Of a DNA stretch of 5,216 nucleotides, positions 1-5,216 are shown one piece after another. The stretch spans positions 1-5,216 of the forward strand of contig CADBQL010000041.1 of NCBI GenBank assembly GCA_902796815.1, given 5' to 3'. The first letter of the stretch is position 1. Every line of letters begins with the position of its first letter. Source of the DNA: an uncultured Coriobacteriaceae bacterium (GTDB lineage: Bacteria; Actinomycetota; Coriobacteriia; Coriobacteriales; Eggerthellaceae). The notes beneath the pieces were generated by a model, which had not been told where the DNA came from, did not search any database, and worked only from the letters and a program-made list of their open reading frames with translations. A program made the position numbers and the translations under genes.

Positions 1-999
1 AAGGCAGGTTACTACCTTGCAGCATGCTCGTTCTATCACACGCTGTTCGACTCGTACCCCACACGTACATCCGATTCCACCATTGCACCGCCTGCAGGCG
101 ATCAAAAACGCCTCATAAGCCAGCTGGGAACATCGCTGTTCATCGTCCAGAAGTCGGCCTTGCTCTCCGAGGGCGACAGTCTGCGCCTCAACGGGTATTC
201 GGCCGATGGCAAAATCGTCTACAGAAGCCTCAACCCGAAGATCGCATCGGTTAGCAGCAACGGCACCATCAAAGCCAAGAGAAACGGATCGACCGCAATC
301 TACGCCTACAACGGCAACGGCGATCGCGCTACCTGCTATGTAAAAGTCGAATGCGACGACCTTTCTTCCAAAAAGCTCATGTTCGAAAAAAGCTCGATGA
401 CATTAACCGCCGGCAATTCGCTATACAATACGCCGTCGACAAGCGAAAAGCTTGGAAACTACAAGCTCAAATGGAAATCAAGCAACCCCAAAGTCGCAAA
501 GGTCAACGCGCTCGGAAACGTTGTCGGCATTTCGGCGGGAAGCGCAATCATCACGGCGACGGCAAAGTCGAAAAACGTGAGCGCCCAATACACGGTGCGG
601 GTATGCGCGCCGAAGCCCCTCGGCGTACCCAAAGTCACCGCCAAGCGCCACAACGGTACCGTAACCGTTTCTTGGACGAGGCAAACGCTGGTTCGCGGCT
701 ACATCGTCTACCGAGCCGCAGCGGGCTCGAAGAAATTCAAACGAGTCGCCAAAGTCAATGGGCGCAACATCACGTCCTGGAAAGACACAACCGCCGAGCA
801 ATCGAAGCGCTACTCGTACAAGGTGCGCTGTTTCGCATACCTGAACGGGAAAGCCCGATATGGCGCATATTCCAAAACGGTAAAGCTATCCGTCCAAAAA
901 AAGAAAACCAGCCAAAAAAGCAGCACGTCAAAAACTTCCACTAATACCAGCACTCCTGCGAAAACCGTGAAAGCTTCCAAGATCGCTGCTGCAGCGTAA
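1..999 (+). CDS. Secreted SGNH-hydrolase-like protein with Big_2 Ig-like and Fn3 domains, C-terminal part (5' truncated by window edge)
   Basis: The reading frame is open from base 1 to the TAA at 997-999 (332 codons), so the true start lies left of the window; the TTG near 160 is internal. The first residues (AGYYLAACSFYHTLF) resemble the last helix of DUF4886/SGNH-type hydrolases, where an AACVFY-like stretch follows the catalytic Asp-His region; the catalytic residues themselves would be outside the window. After a linker come two Ig-like Big_2 repeats, roughly residues 45-118 (SLNPKIASVSSNGTIKAKRNG) and 121-204 (SSNPKVAKVNALGNVVGISAG), both with the typical S-N-P-K-x-A-x-V core. An Fn3 domain follows at about 206-299 (VTVSWTRQTLVRGYIVYRAA). 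The last 33 residues are rich in Lys, Ser and Thr and end in four alanines. There is no LPXTG motif or C-terminal membrane anchor, so an extracellular protein held by charge or released is likely. The Ig/Fn3 assignment is firm; the hydrolase assignment rests on about 20 residues and is tentative. Confidence 0.8.
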   Translation, partial: KAGYYLAACSFYHTLFDSYPTRTSDSTIAPPAGDQKRLISQLGTSLFIVQKSALLSEGDSLRLNGYSADGKIVYRSLNPKIASVSSNGTIKAKRNGSTAIYAYNGNGDRATCYVKVECDDLSSKKLMFEKSSMTLTAGNSLYNTPSTSEKLGNYKLKWKSSNPKVAKVNALGNVVGISAGSAIITATAKSKNVSAQYTVRVCAPKPLGVPKVTAKRHNGTVTVSWTRQTLVRGYIVYRAAAGSKKFKRVAKVNGRNITSWKDTTAEQSKRYSYKVRCFAYLNGKARYGAYSKTVKLSVQKKKTSQKSSTSKTSTNTSTPAKTVKASKIAAAA

Positions 1000-1026
1000 G
1001 CGCGTTGTGCGAGCATCCGCGCTTTT
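998..1026 (+). terminator. Possible weak intrinsic terminator after the Ig/Fn3 protein gene
   Basis: AAGCGCG (998-1004) is perfectly complementary to CGCGCTT (1018-1024), giving a 7-bp GC-rich stem over a 13-base loop, with TTTT at 1023-1026 on the 3' side. The stem overlaps the stop codon of the upstream gene. The T-run is short and shared with the stem, so termination may be partial. If it works, it separates the Ig/Fn3 gene from the ligase gene that starts 36 bases beyond the stem. I see no convincing promoter in the rest of the gap, so read-through transcription of the ligase gene remains possible. Confidence 0.4.
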
Positions 1027-1059
1027 GGCCCAATAATCTGCCCATGGAAAGGATGCATC

Positions 1060-2457
1060 ATGTTTGAGCCGAGTCGATTCGGCAGCTCGATTGCCTTCGT
1101 CGAGGGCGATCGTTCATGGTCGTATGCAGAGCTCTCCGATTCTGCGGCATCGATTTCTCAAGCCGTCGGCAGACGAACCCTCGTATGCGTCGTCTGCAGC
1201 AATACAGCCGAATGCATCGCCGGCTACGTCGGCATGATCGATGCGCACATCGTACCCTGGCTTGTGGGAGCTGACCTCGACGAACAGCTCTTCAAGAATT
1301 TGATGGGCATCTATCGGCCGACGCACATATGGGCTCCGCAAGTTTTCTCCGAAAAGCTCGAAGACTACGCGCAAACTTTCGAGCTCGGCGGATACGCCCT
1401 CTTTGCTGCAAAGGCGTCCGAACCCGTCGAGTTGTACGACGACTTAGCCCTTCTCATGTCCACATCAGGATCTACCGGCACACCCAAACTCGTGCGCTTG
1501 AGCTACGAAAACCTGCGCTCCAACACCGAATCAATCATAGCTTACCTCGGCATCACTCAATCCGAACGCGCAATCACCTCGCTCCCCTTGCATTACGTGT
1601 ACGGGCTTTCGGTCGTCAACACCCACCTGTATGCCGGTGCATGCCTCGTGCTCACCGAACTCGCCTGCTATTCGGGACCGTTTTGGAAGCTCTTCTCAGC
1701 TCAAAACTGCACTTCGTTTGCGGGCGTCCCCTTCATGTACGAGATGCTTGACAAACTCAAAGTCACCAACAAGCCAGCGCAGCCGACGTTGAAGACGATG
1801 ACCCAGGCAGGCGGAAAGCTCTCCCCTGCCCTGCAGGCTAAGTTCACAGATTTCGCAAGACGGGAGAACTTCAAGTTCGTCGTCATGTACGGCGCATCCG
1901 AGGCGACCGCGCGCATGGGATATCTGCCGTTCGAAGCGGCCGCCGACAAGCAAGGAAGCATGGGCATCGCGATTCCTGGAGGGCGCTTCGAGCTCGTCGA
2001 CGCAGATGGCACGCCTATAGAGACGACCCGCACACCCGGTGAGCTTATCTATTACGGCCCAAACGTGAGCCTCGGTTACGCCATCGCGCGTGAAGACCTT
2101 GCCAAAGGCGACGAAAACGCCGGGCGCCTCGCGACAGGAGATATCGCTGAGCGCGATGAGGATGGCTTCTACTATGTGGTAGGCCGCCTCAAACGCTTCG
2201 TCAAGATGCTCGGAAAGCGCATGAATCTCGACGATGTCGAGCGCCTCCTCAAAGAGGAGCTTGCAACCGTCGAGCTCGCCTGCGCAGGTTCAGATGACCT
2301 CCTGCGCGTCTTCGTGACGGATGCCGCGCTGACAGATACGGCCAAAAGCATCATCGTCGAGCGTCTCAACATCAACCCCCGCATGTGCGAAATCAACGTC
2401 ATCGACGAGATTCCAAAGAGCTCATCAGGCAAGACGCTCTACGCGCAACTCCAATAA
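1060..2457 (+). CDS. ANL-superfamily acyl-adenylating ligase (DltA-like AMP-binding enzyme of an envelope acylation cluster)
   Basis: This 465-residue cytoplasmic enzyme should activate a carboxylic acid with ATP to an acyl-adenylate and load it on a phosphopantetheine thiol. Visible ANL motifs: P-loop STSGSTGTPK (residues 134-143), A5 motif YGASEAT (277-283), TGD of A7 (359-361), the hinge GRLKRFVKMLGKRMNLDDVE of A8 (375 onward), and the catalytic A10 lysine K458 in PKSSSGKTLY close to the C-terminus. The start ATG is chosen from the GGAAAGGA site at 1046-1053, 6 bases upstream. It is somewhat shorter than the usual 500-550 residues, but all core motifs are present, so it looks intact. The P-loop reads PKLV where most relatives have PKGV. 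The carrier protein it probably charges is encoded convergently at 3503-3282, and the hexapeptide acyltransferase gene lies 69 bases downstream, probably in the same operon. D-alanine is the obvious guess from the neighbours, but I cannot read specificity; a fatty, hydroxy or other amino acid is equally possible. Confidence 0.88.
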   Translation: MFEPSRFGSSIAFVEGDRSWSYAELSDSAASISQAVGRRTLVCVVCSNTAECIAGYVGMIDAHIVPWLVGADLDEQLFKNLMGIYRPTHIWAPQVFSEKLEDYAQTFELGGYALFAAKASEPVELYDDLALLMSTSGSTGTPKLVRLSYENLRSNTESIIAYLGITQSERAITSLPLHYVYGLSVVNTHLYAGACLVLTELACYSGPFWKLFSAQNCTSFAGVPFMYEMLDKLKVTNKPAQPTLKTMTQAGGKLSPALQAKFTDFARRENFKFVVMYGASEATARMGYLPFEAAADKQGSMGIAIPGGRFELVDADGTPIETTRTPGELIYYGPNVSLGYAIAREDLAKGDENAGRLATGDIAERDEDGFYYVVGRLKRFVKMLGKRMNLDDVERLLKEELATVELACAGSDDLLRVFVTDAALTDTAKSIIVERLNINPRMCEINVIDEIPKSSSGKTLYAQLQ

Positions 2458-2466
2458 AGTGCATTG

Positions 2467-2498
2467 TGCTGCTTGGAGGTAAAACCCTGTGAGCAGCA
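2467..2498 (+). promoter_or_regulatory. Strong Shine-Dalgarno (GGAGGT) displayed in a small inverted repeat before the acyltransferase gene
   Basis: GGAGGT at 2475-2480 is the best ribosome binding site in the window. It lies in the loop of a possible hairpin with arms TGCTGC (2467-2472) and GCAGCA (2493-2498). Its correctly spaced start, 8 bases on, is the GTG at 2489, which is not in frame with the acyltransferase. The ATG at 2527 is too far from it (46 bases) to use it directly and has its own weaker GGGAGA at 2517-2522. The hairpin is only 6 bp over 20 bases, so a regulatory role is speculative; the Shine-Dalgarno itself is clear. Confidence 0.5.
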
Positions 2499-2563
2499 TT
2501 TCCAACGCGATGGAATGGGAGAAACCATGGCACTGCTTGCCCGCCAAAAACCCGAGCCGATAA
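2489..2563 (+). other. Short out-of-frame reading frame (24 codons) behind the GGAGGT site: leader peptide or displaced true N-terminus
   Basis: Starting at GTG 2489, 8 bases after a perfect GGAGGT, this frame reads 24 codons, including MEWEKPWHCLPAKNPSR, and stops at TAA 2561-2563, having overlapped the acyltransferase start at 2527. It is offset by one base from the acyltransferase frame. At the A5 run 2546-2550, one added A would carry it straight into the main frame as LPAKKPEPIIGAD, giving a 239-residue acyltransferase. It could be the genuine N-terminus broken by a single-base deletion or a sequence error, a leader peptide that couples translation to the downstream start, or chance. I favour one of the first two because of the ribosome binding site, without proof. 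Confidence 0.35.
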
Positions 2564-3207
2564 TCGGAGCCGATACCCTGGTAAAGCAGAGCACGATCGG
2601 CGATTATTCCAGAATTGGAAAAGATTCGCGCGTGCTCTCGTCAACAATCGGGGTGCACTGCGAAATAGAGGAGCGAAACCTCATCCGCAACGCTTCGGTC
2701 GGCGATATGACCTACACTGGAGCTGATACCTCCATCATGTGGGCTGAAGTGGGAAAATACTGCTGCATTTCGCGCGTGGTAGACATTGGCGGCAACGAGC
2801 ACGATTACCGCGCCGCATCCATGATGCCGACGTACCGGGTCAAACTCGAGCTTTCGGGAAAACTCGTACGTCACCACGACGAGACGCCCATGCGCGTCGG
2901 AAACGACGTTTGGATTGGCCAAGGCGTCGCCATCGCGCGCAAGCCCGACCTTGTAATCGGCGACGGAGCTGTCATCGGCGCCGGCGCCGTCGTGACCAAG
3001 AGCGTCGAGCCGTACACAATCGTAGCCGGCATCCCCGCCAAGCCGCTCAAACTGCGCTTCGACCGCAACCTCATCAACGCTTTGCTCGAAGCGCGCTGGT
3101 GGGATTGGCCCTTCGAATGCGTCGCAGCGCACTGGGACCTTCTCTCATCGCCCATGACACCCGAGACAGCCAAGCAGATTCTCGCCATCTCAGCCGACGC
3201 CCTCTAA
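2527..3207 (+). CDS. Hexapeptide-repeat (left-handed beta-helix) acyltransferase, XAT/WbbJ type
   Basis: From ATG 2527 the product has 226 residues. Hexapeptide turns run through the first half (STIGDYSRIGKDSRV, residues 22-36; SVGD at 57-60; EVGKYCCIS at 74-82) and resume as VGNDVWIGQGVAIA (124-137) and VIGDGAVIGAGAVVTK (143-158), followed by the family's PYTIVAGIPAK (162-172) and the C-terminal WWDW (191-194). The His of GNEHDYRAAS (H92) sits where XAT-family enzymes carry the catalytic histidine, and the insertion after it (about 95-123) matches the loop that covers the active site. Such enzymes are usually cytoplasmic trimers that move acetyl from acetyl-CoA to a hydroxyl or amine of a sugar or drug. 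Next to the ligase, a sugar or nucleotide-sugar precursor of a surface polymer is the likely acceptor. The start is uncertain: ATG 2527 has GGGAGA only 4 bases upstream, ATG 2515 and TTG 2464 are in frame, and the best ribosome binding site serves another frame. Confidence 0.85.
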   Translation: MALLARQKPEPIIGADTLVKQSTIGDYSRIGKDSRVLSSTIGVHCEIEERNLIRNASVGDMTYTGADTSIMWAEVGKYCCISRVVDIGGNEHDYRAASMMPTYRVKLELSGKLVRHHDETPMRVGNDVWIGQGVAIARKPDLVIGDGAVIGAGAVVTKSVEPYTIVAGIPAKPLKLRFDRNLINALLEARWWDWPFECVAAHWDLLSSPMTPETAKQILAISADAL

Positions 3208-3223
3208 CAGACACAGGTTGCTA

Positions 3224-3247
3224 TCCCATCCCAGGCCCGGGATGGGA
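3224..3247. terminator. GC-rich hairpin between convergent operons, probable bidirectional terminator
   Basis: TCCCATCCC (3224-3232) and GGGATGGGA (3239-3247) form a perfect 9-bp stem over the 6-base loop AGGCCC. It lies 16 bases after the acyltransferase stop on the + strand and 34 bases after the carrier-protein stop on the - strand, the expected place for a shared terminator of two converging transcripts. Neither side has a T-run, so it is not a textbook rho-independent terminator. It may act as a U-less hairpin terminator, as a pause site for Rho, or only as a 3'-end stabiliser. No other feature is seen in the 74-base gap. Confidence 0.6.
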
Positions 3248-3281
3248 CGGAGCAATGACACGGCTCGCTGTTCTATTTGGC

Positions 3282-3503
3282 TTACTGCAAGCTCTGAATG
3301 AGCTCCCACATCGCTTCGATGGTGTTGAAATTGTCGGGCTCGAGGTCGGCGACGTCGATGTCGATGCCAAACGCATCGTCGAATTCGCCGACGATGGCGA
3401 TGATGTCGAACGAATCGAGCACGTTGCCGTCGATGAGAGATTTTTCGTTCTGGAAATCAACGTCGGGACGAATACCCTTCAAGATCTCGAGCATCTTATC
3501 CAT
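3282..3503 (-). CDS. Acyl carrier protein, D-alanyl carrier (DltC)-like
   Basis: A 73-residue acidic protein with the four-helix carrier fold pattern. The phosphopantetheine attachment site is S31 in NVLDSFDII, where most carriers have DSL; the helix after it (IVGEFDDAFGIDID) is the usual acidic recognition helix for partner enzymes. Once converted to the holo form it would accept the acyl group from the ligase encoded at 1060-2457 and present it to the membrane acyltransferase. Its ATG lies 6 bases after AAAGGTGG (3517-3510 on the - strand), which directly follows the stop codon of the MBOAT gene, so the two genes are tightly coupled (14 bases apart). This pairing is that of dltB-dltC, which supports a Dlt-like role over fatty acid or polyketide synthesis. 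The acyl group carried is unknown. Confidence 0.88.
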   Translation of the reverse strand: MDKMLEILKGIRPDVDFQNEKSLIDGNVLDSFDIIAIVGEFDDAFGIDIDVADLEPDNFNTIEAMWELIQSLQ

Positions 3504-3517
3504 TTGAATCCACCTTT

Positions 3518-5101
3518 CTAGAATTGTTGATAGATAAACGCAGCACTATTGTAGTCAACGCCATATACGCCAAGGATCAATGCGACGAAGAATGCCGCGA
3601 TGTAGATGATCCAGCGCGCCACGATCGGCTCGCGCGAAATGGCCTCGCGAATCGCATAGCCCCGCTCATGGGCCAAGTCCACGAAGAAGAGGACGAGTAT
3701 GCCTGCGAGCAGCACGAGCCATCCACCGAAATCCAGTCCGAGATACGTAAGCGAGCCGTCAGTCAAAAACGACCAATCGTACCAACCGTCGAGCGCATGG
3801 CGCATCATGCCGATAGATTGCATGAACGAATCGGCGCGCGAGAAGAATCGCCCGATCGAGCAGATGAGGATGGTGCGGATAATCTGGAAAACGACCCACG
3901 ACATCGAGTCTTCCCGGATGTGGCATTTCTTTTTCGCGGCATCGTATTGGTCGGCAAGCAGTATGCCGAACATGATGAACACGCCGTTCCAAATGCCGAA
4001 CATGATGTATTTCCACTTAGCGCCATGCCACAGACCCACAAGCAGAAACACCACGAACATGGCTATGAACGGCGGCACCTTTTTTCCGATGGAGGTCCCG
4101 AACAGCTTGCGCGCGGTCTTGCCAATACGCGAGAACAGCTTGCACAGCGACAACGGATAGAAGATGTAGTCTTTCATCCAAGCGCCGAGCGTAATATGCC
4201 ACCTGCGCCAGAAATCCTCAATCGACCGGGAGAAATACGGCTGGCGGAAGTTATCCGTCAAAGATATGCCGAGGATTTGCGAAAAGCCTCGCGCGATGTC
4301 GATGCCACCCGAAAAGTCTGCATAGACCTGCAAGCCGTACCCCATGGCAGCCAAAAACACGATGGGGCCATCGTAGTACATCCAGTTGTCGAAGATCTGG
4401 TTGACGGGAATCGCAAGCCGATCTGCGATGACGAGTTTCTTGATGAAACCCCAGAGTATGAGCTGCGTACCTTGTCCGAGACGCTTGTACTCAAAGCTAT
4501 GCCCCTCGTAGAGCTGGTGCGCCAAATGATCGTAGCGCGCTATGGGCCCCTGGAGAATCTGCGGGAAATACGACATGAAGAGCATAAACTGAGGAAGGCT
4601 CTTGTCGGCAACCACCTTTCCGCGCTGGACGTCGACCACATACGCAATCGCCTGCAGCGTGTAGAACGAGATGCCTATGGGCACGAGCAGGCCGAGCGAG
4701 CTGATGTGGACCCCAAACAACTGCGTTATGACGTTGATGTTGCGCACGAAGAACATGTTGTACTTAAGGAACAGAAGGGCGCCGACGTTGAAGATGATGC
4801 CCACGAGCATCCATCTGCTTTTGCGCTTTCGGATGCTAGCCTTGACCTCGCGCAACTCCTTCTTTTCGAGGCCTTCCAGAACGCTGCTCATCTTCTCGTC
4901 AATCGATGCCATCTGCCTGCCGCACATGAACGTGACGAGCGTTTGAATGAACAGCACGACGATCAGCCAATGGCTGTTGATGAAGAAAAACACATAGCTG
5001 GCGACGAGCAGGACAATCCAGCGGCGCTCTTTGGGCATGGCAAAGTAGAGCAATCCCACGATTGCCATAAACGCCACGAATGCCGCCGACACAAATGCCA
5101 T
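3518..5101 (-). CDS. MBOAT family membrane-bound O-acyltransferase (DltB/AlgI type)
   Basis: A 527-residue multi-pass membrane protein that should transfer an acyl group to a cell-envelope polymer at the outer face of the membrane. Family hallmarks in order: a hydrophobic N-terminus with MPKERRWIVLLVASYVFFF (22-40), GISFYTLQAIAYVVDVQRG, YFPQILQGPIARYDHL, YADFSGGIDIARGF, then DNFRQPYFSRSIEDFWRRWH with conserved H302, and LVGLWHGAKWKYIMFGIWNG with the invariant MBOAT histidine H359. The C-terminus AFIYQQF resembles the FIYFQF end of AlgI/DltB proteins. Length is normal and no frame break is seen. ATG 5101 fits the family's N-terminus; upstream in-frame codons offer no standard start, although the nearest upstream Shine-Dalgarno-like site is poor (AATAGG) and a strong AAGGAGGG lies 40 bases away. 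First gene of a two-gene operon with the carrier protein. Donor (acyl-carrier thioester versus acetyl-CoA) and acceptor polymer cannot be read; the ligase and carrier nearby favour a carrier-bound donor. Confidence 0.92.
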   Translation of the reverse strand: MAFVSAAFVAFMAIVGLLYFAMPKERRWIVLLVASYVFFFINSHWLIVVLFIQTLVTFMCGRQMASIDEKMSSVLEGLEKKELREVKASIRKRKSRWMLVGIIFNVGALLFLKYNMFFVRNINVITQLFGVHISSLGLLVPIGISFYTLQAIAYVVDVQRGKVVADKSLPQFMLFMSYFPQILQGPIARYDHLAHQLYEGHSFEYKRLGQGTQLILWGFIKKLVIADRLAIPVNQIFDNWMYYDGPIVFLAAMGYGLQVYADFSGGIDIARGFSQILGISLTDNFRQPYFSRSIEDFWRRWHITLGAWMKDYIFYPLSLCKLFSRIGKTARKLFGTSIGKKVPPFIAMFVVFLLVGLWHGAKWKYIMFGIWNGVFIMFGILLADQYDAAKKKCHIREDSMSWVVFQIIRTILICSIGRFFSRADSFMQSIGMMRHALDGWYDWSFLTDGSLTYLGLDFGGWLVLLAGILVLFFVDLAHERGYAIREAISREPIVARWIIYIAAFFVALILGVYGVDYNSAAFIYQQF

Positions 5102-5163
5102 AGACCTATTTCGAAACAGGGATCTAATCCCCGCTGCGAATCCCTCCTTAGCAATGGATTATA
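5102..5163 (-). promoter_or_regulatory. Probable promoter -10 and leader of the MBOAT-carrier operon
   Basis: On the - strand a perfect TATAAT lies at 5163-5158, with no good -35 at 16-18 bases (CTTTTG or TTTTGG at best). Transcription would start near 5151 and leave a leader of about 50 bases. The leader begins with AAGGAGGG (5149-5142), 40 bases before the ATG and without a standard start codon behind it. Two small mutually exclusive stems are possible: ATCCC (5123-5119) with GGGAT at 5131-5127, or ATCCCT (5123-5118) with AGGGAT at 5145-5140, the second covering part of the Shine-Dalgarno-like sequence. The -10 call is moderate; the alternative folding is speculative. Confidence 0.35.
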
Positions 5164-5216
5164 CGTGCTCCACAAGGCCCCAAAAGCATTCGAAAGCGAT
5201 AAATGATAGACTATAC
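5164..5216. other. Right-edge non-coding segment
   Basis: No gene is supported here. The stretch is locally A/T-richer near its end, and a second -10-like hexamer (TATAGT, 5215-5210 on the - strand) sits at the very edge, so any -35 for it would be outside the window. This is consistent with an upstream regulatory region of the leftward operon. Confidence 0.3.

Noticed and set aside
45..204. The two Ig-like domains as a DNA-level repeat
   Set aside because: The similarity (residues of the product about 45-118 and 121-204) is at protein-motif level only; no long direct nucleotide repeat is visible.
478..801. 107-codon - strand frame inside the Ig/Fn3 gene
   Set aside because: No recognisable domain or start signal, and it overlaps clear Ig-like repeats on the other strand.
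160..999. Start of the Ig/Fn3 gene at the TTG at 160
   Set aside because: The frame is open to base 1 and the residues before 160 look like the end of a hydrolase domain; no ribosome binding site precedes 160, so it is an internal codon.
1032..1037. AATAAT as a -10 promoter element for the ligase gene
   Set aside because: No -35-like sequence at 16-18 bases upstream (GC-rich hairpin region), so a promoter cannot be supported.
2464..2526. TTG 2464 as the start of the hexapeptide acyltransferase
   Set aside because: It lies 7 bases after the ligase stop codon with no Shine-Dalgarno before it, and the extra residues show no hexapeptide pattern.
2910..3521. 203-codon + strand frame overlapping the acyltransferase and carrier genes
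   Set aside because: Arg/His-rich low-quality product, runs through the hairpin and antisense to the carrier gene; a shadow frame.
3524..5206. Very long open frame (560 codons) on the + strand antisense to the MBOAT gene
   Set aside because: Its product is a His/Glu/Asp/Arg-rich sequence with no domain, as expected from reading a membrane-protein gene backwards; the - strand product matches MBOAT motifs from end to end.

Overview
The window holds four complete protein genes and the 3' part of a fifth. By eye the G+C content is in the mid-fifties per cent, most genes have clear Shine-Dalgarno sites, and the proteins look like Gram-positive envelope proteins. A secreted hydrolase-like protein with bacterial Ig-like and Fn3 domains next to a Dlt-like acylation set suggests a gut or oral Gram-positive bacterium. 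My best guess is a member of the Coriobacteriia (Eggerthellaceae or a relative). This is an inference from style only; there is no rRNA or other marker to settle it.

Layout. On the + strand: (1) positions 1-999, the C-terminal part of a large secreted protein: the tail of what looks like an SGNH/DUF4886-type hydrolase, two Big_2-like Ig domains, one Fn3 domain and a basic Ser/Thr/Lys tail; (2) 1060-2457, an ANL-superfamily acyl-adenylating ligase of the DltA-like type found in polysaccharide modification clusters; (3) 2527-3207, a left-handed beta-helix (hexapeptide repeat) acyltransferase of the XAT/WbbJ type. On the - strand, converging on these: (4) 5101-3518, an MBOAT membrane O-acyltransferase (DltB/AlgI type); (5) 3503-3282, a 73-residue carrier protein with a phosphopantetheine serine (DltC-like). 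The two units meet at a strong GC-rich hairpin at 3224-3247.

Working model (inference). The ligase activates a small carboxylic or amino acid and loads it onto the carrier protein. The MBOAT protein passes the acyl group across or onto the outer face of the membrane, onto an envelope polymer. The cytoplasmic hexapeptide enzyme probably acetylates or acylates a sugar precursor of the same polymer. All three core Dlt-type activities (A, B, C) are present, but they are split over two convergent transcription units rather than one dltABCD operon. No DltD is visible; the only SGNH-like candidate is the truncated gene at the left edge. The acyl substrate and acceptor cannot be read from the sequence.

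Points that most deserve a second look are the convergent Dlt-like module with an added hexapeptide transferase, and the 5' end of that transferase. There, a perfect ribosome binding site and GTG start lie in the wrong frame, and one extra A in a run of five A's would join that frame to the main one.
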